NCBI GenBank assembly: GCA_963702175.1
Contig: OY969721.1
Span: 1-64,000, forward strand
Length of the DNA stretch: 64,000 bases
From: VRUE01 sp963702175
GTDB taxonomy: Bacteria > Actinomycetota > Thermoleophilia > Solirubrobacterales > 70-9
Direction: 5' to 3'
Shown here: piece by piece, positions 7,373-16,219 of the stretch
Numbering within the stretch: the first letter of the stretch is position 1
How the letters are laid out: each line of letters opens with the position of its first letter
Notes under the pieces: model-generated
Databases searched by the model: none
What the model was told of the DNA's origin: nothing
Seen by the model: only the letters and a program-made list of their open reading frames with translations
Position numbers and translations under genes: made by a program

Positions 7373-9789
7373 GGCCCGCCGGAATCGTCGTGGTCGGCGG
7401 CGGCATCGCTGCTCAGTCGCTCTGCGAGGCGATCCGCGAGCGCGACCCCGGGGTGCCGCTGACGATGGTCTGCGGCGAGCCGCGCCTGCCCTACGACCGC
7501 GTCCGCCTCTCCGAGCTGCTGCTCTCCGAGGAGCCTCCCGAGGCGCTGGCCTTGCGGCCCGAGGAGTGGTACGCGGATCGCCAGGTCCGCACCGTGCTTG
7601 GCCGGCGCGTCGTCTCGCTCGACGCCGCGCGGCGGCGGCTCGCCCTGGAGGACGGCGAGGCGGTCGAGTTCGAGAAGCTCGTCCTGGCGACCGGCTCGGA
7701 GCCGCTGATGCCGCCGCTGCCCGGTCTCGATCTGCCCGGCGTGCTGCCCTTCCGCGGCCCCGAGCACTGCGAGCAGATCCGCGCCGCCGCCCGCGGCGGC
7801 GCCACCCGGGTCGCGGTGATCGGCGGCGGCCTGCTTGGGCTCGAGGCCGCCTACGGGGTCGCCGCGCAGGGCTGCGAGGTGACCGTCGTCCACCTGATGG
7901 ACCGCTTGATGGAGCGCCAGCTCGACGACTCGGCGGCGGCGCTGCTGCGCCCCGCGATGGAGGAGCTGGGCGTCGAGGTCCTGCTCGAGCGCCAGACCGA
8001 GCGCGTCCTCGGCGCCGGGCGAGTCGAAGGGCTGCGTTTCGCCGACGGCGAGGAGATCGAGGCCGACCTGGTCGTGGTCAGCATCGGTATCCGCCCCCAA
8101 GCCTCGCTCGCCGCCGATGCCGGGATCGAGGTGAACCGCGGCATCGTCGTCGACGACGAGATGCGGACCAGCGCCCCCTCGGTCTGGGCGGTGGGCGAGT
8201 GCGCCGAGCACCGAGGCACGGTCTACGGCCTGGTCGCGCCGATCCACGAGCAGGCCGCGGCCGCCGCCGAATCGCTGCTCGGCGGCTGCGAGCGCCCCTA
8301 CGAGGGCTCGCTGCAGTGGGCGAAGCTGAAGGTGATGGGCGTCGACCTGGTCTCGATCGGCGCGCCATCCGGGGCCCAGGAGGCGGTTGCCGCCGACGCC
8401 GGCGGCCCCGCCTACCGCAAGCTCGTCCTCGCCGACGGGCGTGCCGCCGGCGCGATCCTGCTCGGCGACACGCGCGGCAGCGAGGACCTGCTCAACGCGA
8501 TCTCCTGCGGCGAGGAGGTCGCCGACCCGCTGGCCCGTCTCGCCGCCTCGGCGGAGGCGAGCGCCGCCGATCTGCCGGACACGGCGCAGATCTGCAACTG
8601 CAACGGGGTCTGCAAGAGGGAGATCGTTATTGCGGTCAGCGAGGACGGCTGCGCGACGCCGCGCGAGGTGATGGCGAAGACCCGCGCCGGCACCGGCTGC
8701 GGCTCCTGCAAGGACGCGGTGACCGAGCTGGTCGCGATCCAGACCGGCGGCCTCGTCGAGGAGCCGGCCTACCTCTGTCCCTGCCGCTCGCAGACCCGCG
8801 AGCAGCTCGCCGCGGTGATCCGCGAGCGCGGCTTGGAGGCGGTCAGCGAGGTGGTGGACGCCTGTGGCACCGGCCGCGACTGCGGCCAGTGCAAGCCGGC
8901 GCTCGCCTACCTGGTCTCCGAGGTCAACGCCAACCGCCACCGCGAGGAGCGCGCCGCCCGCTTCATCAACGACCGGGTCCACGCCAACATCCAGAACGAC
9001 GGCACCTTCTCGGTGGTGCCGCGGATGTACGGCGGGGTGACGACCCCGGACGAGCTGCGACGGATCGCCGACGCGGCCGAGCGCTACGACGTCCGCATGG
9101 TCAAGGTGACGGGCGGCCAGCGGATCGACCTGCTCGGCGTTCGCAAGAAGGACCTGCCCGGGATCTGGAGCGACATCGGCATGCCCTCGGGCCACGCCTA
9201 CGCGAAGGCGGTGCGGACGGTGAAGACCTGCGTCGGCGAGGACTTCTGCCGCTTCGGGCTCGGCGACTCGATCGCGCTCGGCATCGCGCTCGAGAAGGAG
9301 TGGGAGGGCCTCCACACCCCGGCCAAGGTGAAGTCCGGCGTCTCCGGTTGTCCGCGCAACTGTGCCGAGGCGACCGTCAAGGACATCGGCGTCGTCGCCG
9401 TCGAGGGTGGCTGGCAGATCCGGGTCGGCGGTGCTGCCGGCGGCACGGTTCGCGAAGGCGATCTGCTGGAGACGGTCGAGACGCCGGAGGAGGTGATGCG
9501 GATCGCCACCGTGCTGCTCCAGTACTACCGCGAGAACGCCGAGTACAAGGAACGGCTCTACGACTTCGTGCCACGGGTCGGGCTCGGGGAGATCCGCCGG
9601 GTGGTCGGGGACCCGGAGCTCTCCGCACAGCTGCTGGAGCGCTTCCGGATCGCCAAGGCCGCCGTCTCCGATCCCTGGCTGGAGCGCGACGACCCCTACC
9701 ACCCGCGCCAGTTCAGTGATCTCGACCCACCCGCCGCCGGCGACCTGGTCGAGGCCCTCGTCGGGCCGCCGTCCGAGGAGGAGTTGTGA
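7369..9789 (+). CDS. nirB: NAD(P)H-dependent assimilatory nitrite reductase, large subunit
   Basis: 806 residues. Reduces nitrite to ammonium with siroheme. Domains in order: FAD site IVVVGGGIAAQSL (residues 5-17), NAD site VAVIGGGLLGLEA (about 147), two BFD-type [2Fe-2S] domains (CNCNGVC...GTGCGSC near 410-450, CPCRSQ...GRDCGQC near 470-510), then the nitrite/sulfite reductase fold with siroheme/4Fe-4S ligands CVGEDFC (C-x5-C) and SGCPRNC (C-x3-C). ATG 7369 overlaps the preceding stop by 4 bases. A longer upstream reading would disrupt the family N-terminus MRPAGIVVVGGG. Confidence 0.93.
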   Translation: MRPAGIVVVGGGIAAQSLCEAIRERDPGVPLTMVCGEPRLPYDRVRLSELLLSEEPPEALALRPEEWYADRQVRTVLGRRVVSLDAARRRLALEDGEAVEFEKLVLATGSEPLMPPLPGLDLPGVLPFRGPEHCEQIRAAARGGATRVAVIGGGLLGLEAAYGVAAQGCEVTVVHLMDRLMERQLDDSAAALLRPAMEELGVEVLLERQTERVLGAGRVEGLRFADGEEIEADLVVVSIGIRPQASLAADAGIEVNRGIVVDDEMRTSAPSVWAVGECAEHRGTVYGLVAPIHEQAAAAAESLLGGCERPYEGSLQWAKLKVMGVDLVSIGAPSGAQEAVAADAGGPAYRKLVLADGRAAGAILLGDTRGSEDLLNAISCGEEVADPLARLAASAEASAADLPDTAQICNCNGVCKREIVIAVSEDGCATPREVMAKTRAGTGCGSCKDAVTELVAIQTGGLVEEPAYLCPCRSQTREQLAAVIRERGLEAVSEVVDACGTGRDCGQCKPALAYLVSEVNANRHREERAARFINDRVHANIQNDGTFSVVPRMYGGVTTPDELRRIADAAERYDVRMVKVTGGQRIDLLGVRKKDLPGIWSDIGMPSGHAYAKAVRTVKTCVGEDFCRFGLGDSIALGIALEKEWEGLHTPAKVKSGVSGCPRNCAEATVKDIGVVAVEGGWQIRVGGAAGGTVREGDLLETVETPEEVMRIATVLLQYYRENAEYKERLYDFVPRVGLGEIRRVVGDPELSAQLLERFRIAKAAVSDPWLERDDPYHPRQFSDLDPPAAGDLVEALVGPPSEEEL
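8101..8231 (+). repeat. 131-bp near-identical direct repeat, copy 2 (in nirB)
   Basis: Partner of 6671-6801, in the same orientation 1430 bp away. The three differences are C/T, G/A and C/A. Confidence 0.9.
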
Positions 9790-10115
9790 GTGCCGCGACC
9801 GCGGGCGCCGCGACGACCGTCGTCGTCTGTCGCACCGGCGACATCCCGCTCGGCGAGGGGCGCGCCGTCACCGTTGCCGGCCGCCGCATCGCCGTCTTCA
9901 ACGCGCCGAGCGGCTGGTACGCGCTCGACGACGCCTGCCCGCACATGGGGGGGCCGCTCGCCGACGGGATCCTTGCCGACTCCTGCGTCGCCTGCCCGCT
10001 GCACGAACGCCGCTACGACCTGCGCAGCGGCGAGGCGGTGGGGGGCGGCGAGGCTGTCGTCGCCCACGCGGTAGCGGTACGCGGCAACGTGGTCGAGGTG
10101 ACGCTGGGGTGTTGA
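9786..10115 (+). CDS. nirD: nitrite reductase small subunit, Rieske-type
   Basis: 109 residues. A single Rieske fold with both ligand pairs present: CPHMGGPL near residue 55 and CPLHERRYDL near 75. Many NirD proteins have lost these ligands, so this copy probably still binds a [2Fe-2S] cluster. GTG 9786 overlaps the nirB stop (GTGA), indicating translational coupling and complex formation with NirB. Confidence 0.9.
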   Translation: MSAATAGAATTVVVCRTGDIPLGEGRAVTVAGRRIAVFNAPSGWYALDDACPHMGGPLADGILADSCVACPLHERRYDLRSGEAVGGGEAVVAHAVAVRGNVVEVTLGC

Positions 10116-11092
10116 GCGACGGTCACGGCCGGCGGATCTCCGACCTGCGGGTTTCGGTGACGGACCGCTGCAACTTCCGCTGCCAGTACTGCATGCCGGC
10201 GGAGGGGCTGCCCTGGCTGGAGCGGGAGGAGATCCTCAGCTTCGAGGAGGTCGAGCGGCTGGTGCGGCTCTTCGTCTCGCTCGGCGTCGAGGACGTCCGC
10301 CTCACCGGCGGCGAGCCGCTGGCCCGCCGCGAGCTCCCGCGGCTGGTCGCGAGGCTGGCGCGGATCGAGGGGCTGCGCGACCTCGCCCTGACGACGAACG
10401 GCTACCTGCTGGAGCGCGACGCCGCCGCGCTCGTCGCCGCCGGCATTGACCGGGTCAATGTCTCGATCGACTCGTTGCAGCGCGACCGCTTCTTCCAAGT
10501 CACCCGCCGCGACGCGCTACCGCAGGTGCTGCGCGGGCTGGAGGCGATCGCCGCCTTCCCGCAGGTCCACCCGGTCAAGGTCAATGCGGTGGCGATGCGC
10601 GGCTTCTCCGAGACCGAGGCGCTGCGCTTCGCCGAGTTCGCCCGCTCGACCGCCTTCCAGGTGCGCTTCATCGAGTTCATGCCGCTCGACGGCGACCGCG
10701 CCTGGCGGCCGGACGCGGTGCTGAGTGGCGAGGAGCTGCGCGCGATCATCGACGCCGTCCACCCGCTCGAGGAGCTGCCGCGCCTGCCCTCGGCGACCGC
10801 CCGCGTCTTCCGCTTCCGCGACGGCAAGGGGGAGATCGGCTTCGTCAACCCGGTCTCGGAACCGTTCTGCGCCGACTGCAACCGGGTTCGGCTGACCGCC
10901 GACGGCAGGTTGCGGACCTGCCTCTTCTCGATCCACGAGACCGATCTCCGTGGGCCCCTGCGGGCCGGCGCCGGCGACGCGGAGCTGGAGCGGCTGATCC
11001 GCGCGGCGGTCTGGCGCAAGGAGCTCAAGCACCGGGTGGGCGAGCCCGGCTTCCGGCCGCCGGCCCGGACGATGAGCGCGATCGGGGGCTGA
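10109..11092 (+). CDS. moaA: GTP 3',8-cyclase, first step of molybdenum cofactor synthesis
   Basis: 327 residues. Radical-SAM motif CNFRCQYC near residue 20, C-terminal second cluster ligands FCADCNRVRL with a further Cys (RTCLFS), and the conserved C-terminal GG (SAIGG). Converts GTP to 3',8-cH2GTP, which MoaC turns into cPMP. Start chosen as GTG 10109 (overlapping nirD); TTG 10112 is an alternative. Its place inside the nitrate operon ties cofactor supply to nitrate reductase. Confidence 0.93.
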   Translation: MLSDGHGRRISDLRVSVTDRCNFRCQYCMPAEGLPWLEREEILSFEEVERLVRLFVSLGVEDVRLTGGEPLARRELPRLVARLARIEGLRDLALTTNGYLLERDAAALVAAGIDRVNVSIDSLQRDRFFQVTRRDALPQVLRGLEAIAAFPQVHPVKVNAVAMRGFSETEALRFAEFARSTAFQVRFIEFMPLDGDRAWRPDAVLSGEELRAIIDAVHPLEELPRLPSATARVFRFRDGKGEIGFVNPVSEPFCADCNRVRLTADGRLRTCLFSIHETDLRGPLRAGAGDAELERLIRAAVWRKELKHRVGEPGFRPPARTMSAIGG

Positions 11093-12306
11093 TGGAGCCG
11101 ATCGCCGCGAAGATCGGTTGGCGGGCGGCGCTGCGCGAGCTCTCCGGGGGGTTCGGCGACGTCGGCATGCTGATCCCGCTGGCGGTCGGGCTGATCGCCG
11201 TCAACGGCCTCAACGCCACCGCGGTCTTCGGCGGTGTTGGCCTTCTCTACCTCGCCACTGCCCTCTACTTCCGCGTGCCGGTGCCGGTGCAACCGCTGAA
11301 GGCGTTCGCCGCGGCGGCGCTCGCCCTGCAGCTCGACGCGGCGACGATCGCCGCCGGCGCCCTGATGATGACCGCGATCATGGCGGCCCTCGCCGCGCTC
11401 GGCGTCGCCGATCGGCTCGCGGCCCGCTTCCCGACCGTGCTCGTCCGCGGCATCCAGGTCAGCGTCGCCCTGCTGCTCGCCAAGGCGGCGTTCGAGCTGG
11501 CCGAAAAAGGCAACTGGCCGGGCCTGGCGCCGATCGACGCGACGCTCAGCCTGGCGATCGCCGGCGGCGCCTGTGCGCTGCTGCTCGCCTGCCGGCGCAG
11601 CGAGTGGCTGCCGGGCAGCCTGATCGTGCTGGCGGCAGGGGTGGGGATCGGGCTCGCGGCGGGCGGGCTGCCGGCGGGCCTCGACGCCGGCCCGGCGGCG
11701 GTTCGCCTCGGCCTGCCGCAGGGGGCCGACCTGGCGACGGCGCTGAGCGCCCTGCTGCTCGCCCAGCTACCGCTCACCTTCGGCAACTCGATCGTCGCCA
11801 CCGCCGACGTCGAGCGCGCCTACTTCGGCAGCCGCGCGCGTCGCGTCACCCCCAACAAACTCGCCACGTCGATCGCCGGCGCCAACCTGTTCGCCGGGCT
11901 GATCGGAGGGCTGCCCGCCTGTCACGGCGCCGGCGGCGTCACCGCCCACTACAAGCTCGGGGCCCGAACGGCGTGGGCGACGGCCGCCGCCGGGGCGACC
12001 TTCCTCGCCCTCGCGATCGGGGCCGGCGCCTCGCTGCCGGCGCTGCTGACGCTGCTCGCCCCGGGCGCCCTGGCGGGGATGCTGCTCTATGTGGCGATCC
12101 AGCACGCGCTGCTCGCCTCCAGCCTGGAGCGCGCCGACGACCGCGCGATCGCCGCCGGGGTCGGCCTCGTCACTCTCTTCAGCGGCAATCTGGGCATCGG
12201 CTTCGGGGCCGGCGTGGCGGCGCTGCTCGCGCGAGCGGCGTTGCGACGGCTCGTGGCGCAACCGCCGATGGCCGGGCCGAGCGGCAGGCCCGAGGTGTCC
12301 TCGTGA
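11092..12306 (+). CDS. MOT1/SulP-like molybdate transporter
   Basis: 404 residues with about 10-11 hydrophobic segments. The N-terminal motif GGFGDVGMLIPLAVGL and the repeat-like QLPLTFGNSIVATADVERAY and GLPACHGAGGVTAHYKLGAR match the MOT1/YchM-related molybdate transporter family, without a STAS domain. Likely substrate is molybdate, given flanking cofactor genes; sulfate is possible. ATG overlaps the moaA stop by 1 base. Confidence 0.8.
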   Translation: MEPIAAKIGWRAALRELSGGFGDVGMLIPLAVGLIAVNGLNATAVFGGVGLLYLATALYFRVPVPVQPLKAFAAAALALQLDAATIAAGALMMTAIMAALAALGVADRLAARFPTVLVRGIQVSVALLLAKAAFELAEKGNWPGLAPIDATLSLAIAGGACALLLACRRSEWLPGSLIVLAAGVGIGLAAGGLPAGLDAGPAAVRLGLPQGADLATALSALLLAQLPLTFGNSIVATADVERAYFGSRARRVTPNKLATSIAGANLFAGLIGGLPACHGAGGVTAHYKLGARTAWATAAAGATFLALAIGAGASLPALLTLLAPGALAGMLLYVAIQHALLASSLERADDRAIAAGVGLVTLFSGNLGIGFGAGVAALLARAALRRLVAQPPMAGPSGRPEVSS

Positions 12307-12509
12307 CGCGCGACGAGTGGATCGGCGAGCTGGCGCGACGGCTTGGAGTCGAGCCGCCAGGCGAGGAGGAGATCGAGGCGCTGCTAGAGCTGGCGCGGGT
12401 CGCCGCCCACTCCTCGGAGCGCACCGCGGCGCCGCTCGCCTGCTGGCTGGCTGGTTGCTCCGGCGAGTCGCCGCAGCAACTCAAAGGAATCGCCGAGGAG
12501 ATCGGCTGA
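12303..12509 (+). CDS. small DUF6457-like protein
   Basis: 68 residues (MTRDEWIGELARRLGVEPPG...). GTG 12303 overlaps the transporter stop (GTGA). Helical and soluble, with an AARVAAHSSERTAAPLACWL-like core. Small proteins of this type occur beside or fused to MobA-like proteins in actinobacteria (from memory, not searched). Its position at the end of the molybdenum operon supports a cofactor-related role, otherwise unknown. Confidence 0.7.
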   Translation: MTRDEWIGELARRLGVEPPGEEEIEALLELARVAAHSSERTAAPLACWLAGCSGESPQQLKGIAEEIG

Positions 12510-12523
12510 CGATGACAGGATCG

Positions 12524-12571
12524 CCGCATCCGACTTTGACCACACTGGGGTGGGGTCAAAGTCGGATGCGG
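12524..12571. terminator. perfect 18-bp palindrome between convergent genes, bidirectional terminator
   Basis: Arms 12524-12541 (CCGCATCCGACTTTGACC) and 12554-12571 are exact reverse complements with a 12-base loop. It lies between the nitrate/moaA operon and convergent mobA. There is no T-tract on either strand, so it may end transcription by another route or stabilise 3' ends. Confidence 0.7.
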
Positions 12572-12604
12572 TCGGCCACCGGAACGAGCCTGCAGCCGAC
12601 AGCG

Positions 12605-13192
12605 TCACGCCGGGCGGCAGGTGCGGACGATCTCTTCGGCCCTGGCAAGGTCCTCGGGGGTGTTGACGTTGAGGCAGAGCAGCTCGGGGTCGCCGAAGCG
12701 GCGCAGCTCCGGCTCGCCGAGCAGACGCGGCGCCAGCCCTCGCAGGGCGGCGGTCAGCGACTCTTCTGTCGCCAGTGCCGCCTCCAGCGGCGCCGACGCC
12801 GCGGCGTCGTAGCGGGCGAGCAGCGGCTGCGGCCGGCCCTCCCCCTCGACCGCTGCGGACGACGGCTGCGCGGCGAGCCAGCCGATCAGCTCCGCGGTCA
12901 CGAACGGCATGTCGGCCGCGATCGCGACCACCGGCGCCGGCCGCGCCTCGTGCAGCGCGGCGATCAGCCCGCAGAGCGGGTGGGCCGGCTCGGCGGGCTC
13001 GATCAGAACCCGGCAGTCGAGCGGCGGCAGCTCGCTGCCCGGCTTGGCGACCACGATCGGCTCCAGGCCCGCGGCGCGGGCGGCGTCCAGCGGGTAGGAG
13101 ATCAGCGGCCTGCCCCCGAGCGGCAGGCCCGGCTTCGGCACCCCCATGCGGCTGGAGCGCCCGCCAGCGAGGATCGCGACGATCGGGTCCAC
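12605..13192 (-). CDS. mobA: molybdenum cofactor guanylyltransferase
   Basis: 195 residues. Nucleotidyltransferase signature AILAGGRSSRMGVPKPGLPL at the N-terminus, AADMPFV near residue 95 and LNVNTPEDL near the C-terminus. It attaches GMP to molybdopterin to give the MGD cofactor needed by the nitrate reductase. GTG start at 13192. The moeA start is only 26 bases away on the other strand, so the divergent promoters must overlap coding sequence. Confidence 0.9.
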   Translation of the reverse strand: MDPIVAILAGGRSSRMGVPKPGLPLGGRPLISYPLDAARAAGLEPIVVAKPGSELPPLDCRVLIEPAEPAHPLCGLIAALHEARPAPVVAIAADMPFVTAELIGWLAAQPSSAAVEGEGRPQPLLARYDAAASAPLEAALATEESLTAALRGLAPRLLGEPELRRFGDPELLCLNVNTPEDLARAEEIVRTCRPA

Positions 13193-13217
13193 CGCTCAAG
13201 CCTGGCAGGAGGTGGCG

Positions 13218-14447
13218 ATGCCCGCTGAGCCGATCGAGGTCGAGGCAGCGCGGCGCCTGGTCCTGGAGCGGGCCCGCCCGCTCGGCGACGAGCTCGTGCC
13301 GCTCGACGCGGCGCTCGGCCGGGTGCTGGCGGAGGACGTGATCGCGGTCGAGGCCGTCCCGGCCTTCGACAACTCGGCGATGGACGGCTACGCGATCCGC
13401 GCCGCCGACGCCGCCAGCGCGGACGTCGAGGCACCGGCACTGCTGTGGGTCGCCGGGGAGTCGCGGGCCGGCCACGCGGCGCCCGTCGAGCTCGGCGCCG
13501 GCGAGGCGATCGCGATCTCGACCGGCGCCCTCGCCCCCGCCGGCGCCGACGCGGTGGTGCCGGTGGAGCTGACCGCCGCCCGCAATGGCTCGGTCGAGGT
13601 GCGGGGGAAGGTGGCGCGGGGCGCCAACATCCGCCGCGCCGGCGAGGACGTCGCCGCCGGCGAGCGCGTGCTCGCGGCCGGGGCCGCGCTCGGCCCCGCC
13701 GAGCTGGGGGTGCTCGCGGCCGCCGGCCGGCCCGAGGTTCGCTGCGCGCTCCGGCCCCGCCTCTCGGTTCTCCTCACCGGCGATGAGCTGATCGGCCCCG
13801 GCGAGCCGCTGCGCCCCGGGGCGGTGCGCGACTCCAACGCGTACACGGTGCCGGCGCTCGCCGCGCGGGCAGGGGCGGAGGTGGTCGCCGTCGAGCGGGC
13901 CGGCGACGATGCGGCGGTGACCGAGAGGGCCCTGAGTGCGTCGCTCGCCGCCGACGCGCTCGTCGTCTGCGGCGGCGTCTCGGTGGGGGCCCACGACCAC
14001 GTCAGGCCGGCGCTGGCACGGCTCGGGGTCGAGCAGGTCTTCTGGCGCCTGGCGCTGCGACCGGGCAAGCCGACCTGGTTCGGCCGGCGCCCCGGCGGCG
14101 CCCTTGTCTTCGGCCTGCCCGGGAACCCAGTCTCGGCGATGGTCACCTTCCTTCTCCTCGTCCGTCCCGCGCTGCTGGCGATGCAGGGTCGCGACCCCTC
14201 GCCTCGCCGCCTCGCCGTCCGCTTCGGCGCCGACTACGCGAAGAAGCCGGGCCGGGCCGAGGCGGTGCGCTGCCGCCTCGAGGACGGCGCCGGCGGCCTC
14301 TTCGCCTTCCCGACCAAGGAGCAGGGCTCGCACGTCCTCACCTCGATGCTGGGCGCCGACTGCCTCGCCTGGCTGGCCACCGAGAGCGGCGGTGTTCGGG
14401 CCGGCGAGCGGGTCAAGGCCGAGCTGCTCCCCGGAGGCCTGGCGTGA
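13218..14447 (+). CDS. moeA: molybdopterin molybdenumtransferase
   Basis: 409 residues. Inserts molybdate into adenylylated molybdopterin. Motifs: PAFDNSAMDGYAIR near residue 50, the MoeA/Mog-type VVCGGVSVGAHDHV near 250, and GLPGNPVSAMVTF near 305. ATG 13218 is preceded by AGGAGG at 13207; an earlier in-frame ATG at 13146 would enter the mobA gene. First gene of moeA-moaDE-moaC-mog. Confidence 0.92.
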   Translation: MPAEPIEVEAARRLVLERARPLGDELVPLDAALGRVLAEDVIAVEAVPAFDNSAMDGYAIRAADAASADVEAPALLWVAGESRAGHAAPVELGAGEAIAISTGALAPAGADAVVPVELTAARNGSVEVRGKVARGANIRRAGEDVAAGERVLAAGAALGPAELGVLAAAGRPEVRCALRPRLSVLLTGDELIGPGEPLRPGAVRDSNAYTVPALAARAGAEVVAVERAGDDAAVTERALSASLAADALVVCGGVSVGAHDHVRPALARLGVEQVFWRLALRPGKPTWFGRRPGGALVFGLPGNPVSAMVTFLLLVRPALLAMQGRDPSPRRLAVRFGADYAKKPGRAEAVRCRLEDGAGGLFAFPTKEQGSHVLTSMLGADCLAWLATESGGVRAGERVKAELLPGGLA

Positions 14448-15112
14448 GGCTGAAGGTACGGCTCTTCGCGTCGCTGCGCGAGCGCGCTGGTACCGACGAG
14501 GTCGAAATCGACCTGGCCGAAGGCGCCACCGTCGCCGATGCGCTGGACGCGCTGGCAGCGGAGCCGCGCCTTGCCGGTCTCCTCGCCCGCCTGCCGGTAG
14601 GGCTGGCGGTCAACCGCGAGTACGCAGAGCCGGGGACGCCGCTGGGGCCGGGCGACGAGCTGGCCGCGATCCCGCCGATCAGCGGCGGCGCCGAGCCACC
14701 ACTCGCCGAGCGGGTGCGCGCCGGCGTCAGCGCCGCGCCGCTCGACCCCGTCGCGCTGAGGCGCTGGGTGGGGCGCTCGGAGGCGGGCGCGGTGGTCACC
14801 TTCGAGGGGACGACGCGAGAGGTCGAGCGGCTCGATTACGAGGCCTATGTGGAGATGGCCGAGCGGCGAATCGAGGAGATCCTTGCCGCGTGCGTCGAGC
14901 GCCACGGCCTGGCCGCGGTAGCTGCCGAGCACCGGGTCGGCTCGGTGCCGCTGGGCCAGCCTGGCGTCGTCGTCGTCGCCTCCGCCGGGCACCGCGAGGA
15001 GGCCTTCGCCGGGGCGCGCGAGGCGATCGACCGGATCAAGGCCGAGGCGCCGATCTGGAAGCGCGAAGTCGAGGGCGGGGAGGCCTGCTGGGTCGAGGGG
15101 ACCCCGGTATGA
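14444..15112 (+). CDS. MoaD-MoaE fusion, molybdopterin synthase
   Basis: 222 residues. Residues 1-82 are a MoaD ubiquitin-like sulfur carrier ending ...PPISGG (Gly81-Gly82). From about 95 it is a MoaE catalytic subunit: GAVVTFEGTTRE, AEHRVGSVPLGQPGVVVVAS, AIDRIKAEAPIWKRE. MoaD must expose its C-terminal Gly to carry thiocarboxylate, so the fusion should need cleavage after GG, as known for mycobacterial MoaX. GTG overlaps the moeA stop. Confidence 0.9.
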   Translation: MRLKVRLFASLRERAGTDEVEIDLAEGATVADALDALAAEPRLAGLLARLPVGLAVNREYAEPGTPLGPGDELAAIPPISGGAEPPLAERVRAGVSAAPLDPVALRRWVGRSEAGAVVTFEGTTREVERLDYEAYVEMAERRIEEILAACVERHGLAAVAAEHRVGSVPLGQPGVVVVASAGHREEAFAGAREAIDRIKAEAPIWKREVEGGEACWVEGTPV

Positions 15113-15612
15113 GCGAGGATCCCGCTGTGGGCGAGAAGCGGCTGACGCACATCGACGAGGACGGCGCGGCGCGGATGGTCGACGTCGGCGGCAAGCAGCC
15201 GAGCGAGCGGCGGGCGGTGGCGGAGGCGCGCCTGCGGATGTCGCCCGAGACCGCCGCGGCCGTCGAGCGCGGCGACGGCCCCAAGGGGGAGGTGCTGGGG
15301 ACGGCGCGGCTGGCCGGGATCGGCGCCGCCAAGCGGGCCGGCGAGCTGATCCCGCTGGCCCACCCCCTGCCGCTCACCTTCGCCGGTGTCGAGGCGCGGG
15401 TCGACCCCGCCCGCGGCGAGGTCGTGCTGCGCGCCGAGGCGCGCACTGTGGGGAGGACGGGGATCGAGATGGAGGCGATGACCGCCGCGGCAGTCGCCGC
15501 GTTGACCGTCTACGACATGGTCAAGGGAGTGGAGCGCGGGGTCGAGATCGAGCGGGTCGTCCTGCTGGAGAAGAGCGGCGGCCGCCACGACTGGGTCCGG
15601 CCGGAAGGCTGA
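15109..15612 (+). CDS. moaC: cyclic pyranopterin monophosphate synthase
   Basis: 167 residues. Signature AAKRAGELIPLAHPLPL near residue 70 and TGIEMEAMTAAAVAALTVYD near 122, with YDMVKGVERGVEIE. It makes cPMP from the MoaA product. ATG overlaps the moaDE stop (ATGA). Confidence 0.94.
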   Translation: MSEDPAVGEKRLTHIDEDGAARMVDVGGKQPSERRAVAEARLRMSPETAAAVERGDGPKGEVLGTARLAGIGAAKRAGELIPLAHPLPLTFAGVEARVDPARGEVVLRAEARTVGRTGIEMEAMTAAAVAALTVYDMVKGVERGVEIERVVLLEKSGGRHDWVRPEG

Positions 15613-15614
15613 GC

Positions 15615-16091
15615 GTGCGCGCCGCGGTGCTCACCGTGAGCGACAGCCGCTCGCGCGGCGAAGCCGAGGACGAGGGCGGGCCCCGCCTTGCCGAGTTTGC
15701 GACCTCGCTCGGGGCAGAGGTCGTCGCCCGCGAGATCGTCCCCGACGAGCAGGCGGAGATCGAAGCGCTGCTGCGACACTTCTGCGACGAGGTCGGCTGC
15801 GATCTCGTGCTGACGACCGGCGGTACCGGCTTCGCGCCGCGCGACGTCACCCCCGAGGCGACGCGAGCCGTGATCGAGCGCGAGGCGCCCGGGATTGCCG
15901 AGGCGATGCGGCTCGCCTCGCGCCGGCACACCGACCTCTGGATGATTTCCCGCGCCGTTGCCGGCGTCCGCGATCGCACCCTGATCGTCAACTTCCCAGG
16001 TAATCCCGGGAGCATTTCCGAGGCCGGGGAGGGCATCCGCGAGGGCCTGGTCCACGCAGTGAAGCTGCTGGGCGAAGGTCCTCATCCATAG
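15615..16091 (+). CDS. mog: molybdopterin adenylyltransferase (MogA/MoaB family)
   Basis: 158 residues. Motifs LTVSDSRSRGEAEDEGGPRL at the N-terminus, TTGGTGFAPRDVTPEATR near 75 and VNFPGNPGSISEA near 135. It adenylylates molybdopterin before MoeA inserts the metal. GTG start 2 bases after moaC. Last gene of the moe/moa unit. Confidence 0.9.
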   Translation: MRAAVLTVSDSRSRGEAEDEGGPRLAEFATSLGAEVVAREIVPDEQAEIEALLRHFCDEVGCDLVLTTGGTGFAPRDVTPEATRAVIEREAPGIAEAMRLASRRHTDLWMISRAVAGVRDRTLIVNFPGNPGSISEAGEGIREGLVHAVKLLGEGPHP

Positions 16092-16219
16092 CGTCGCCCT
16101 CTCTCAGGTGCGATGAAATGAAGCTAGCCGGACGACTTTCGAACCTTGAGTTCATCCGTCGCTTAAACGTTCATTCGAGAGCGGTCCCGGTCGTCCATCC
16201 CCCGTGGAACGCTGACGGC

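Noticed and set aside
7566..9719. 717-codon Arg/Pro-rich frame inside nirB
   Set aside because: Same-strand shadow frame with extreme Arg content and no domain; nirB motifs are in the other frame.
13193..13217. mobA and moeA as one operon
   Set aside because: They are on opposite strands with starts 26 bases apart, so they are divergent.
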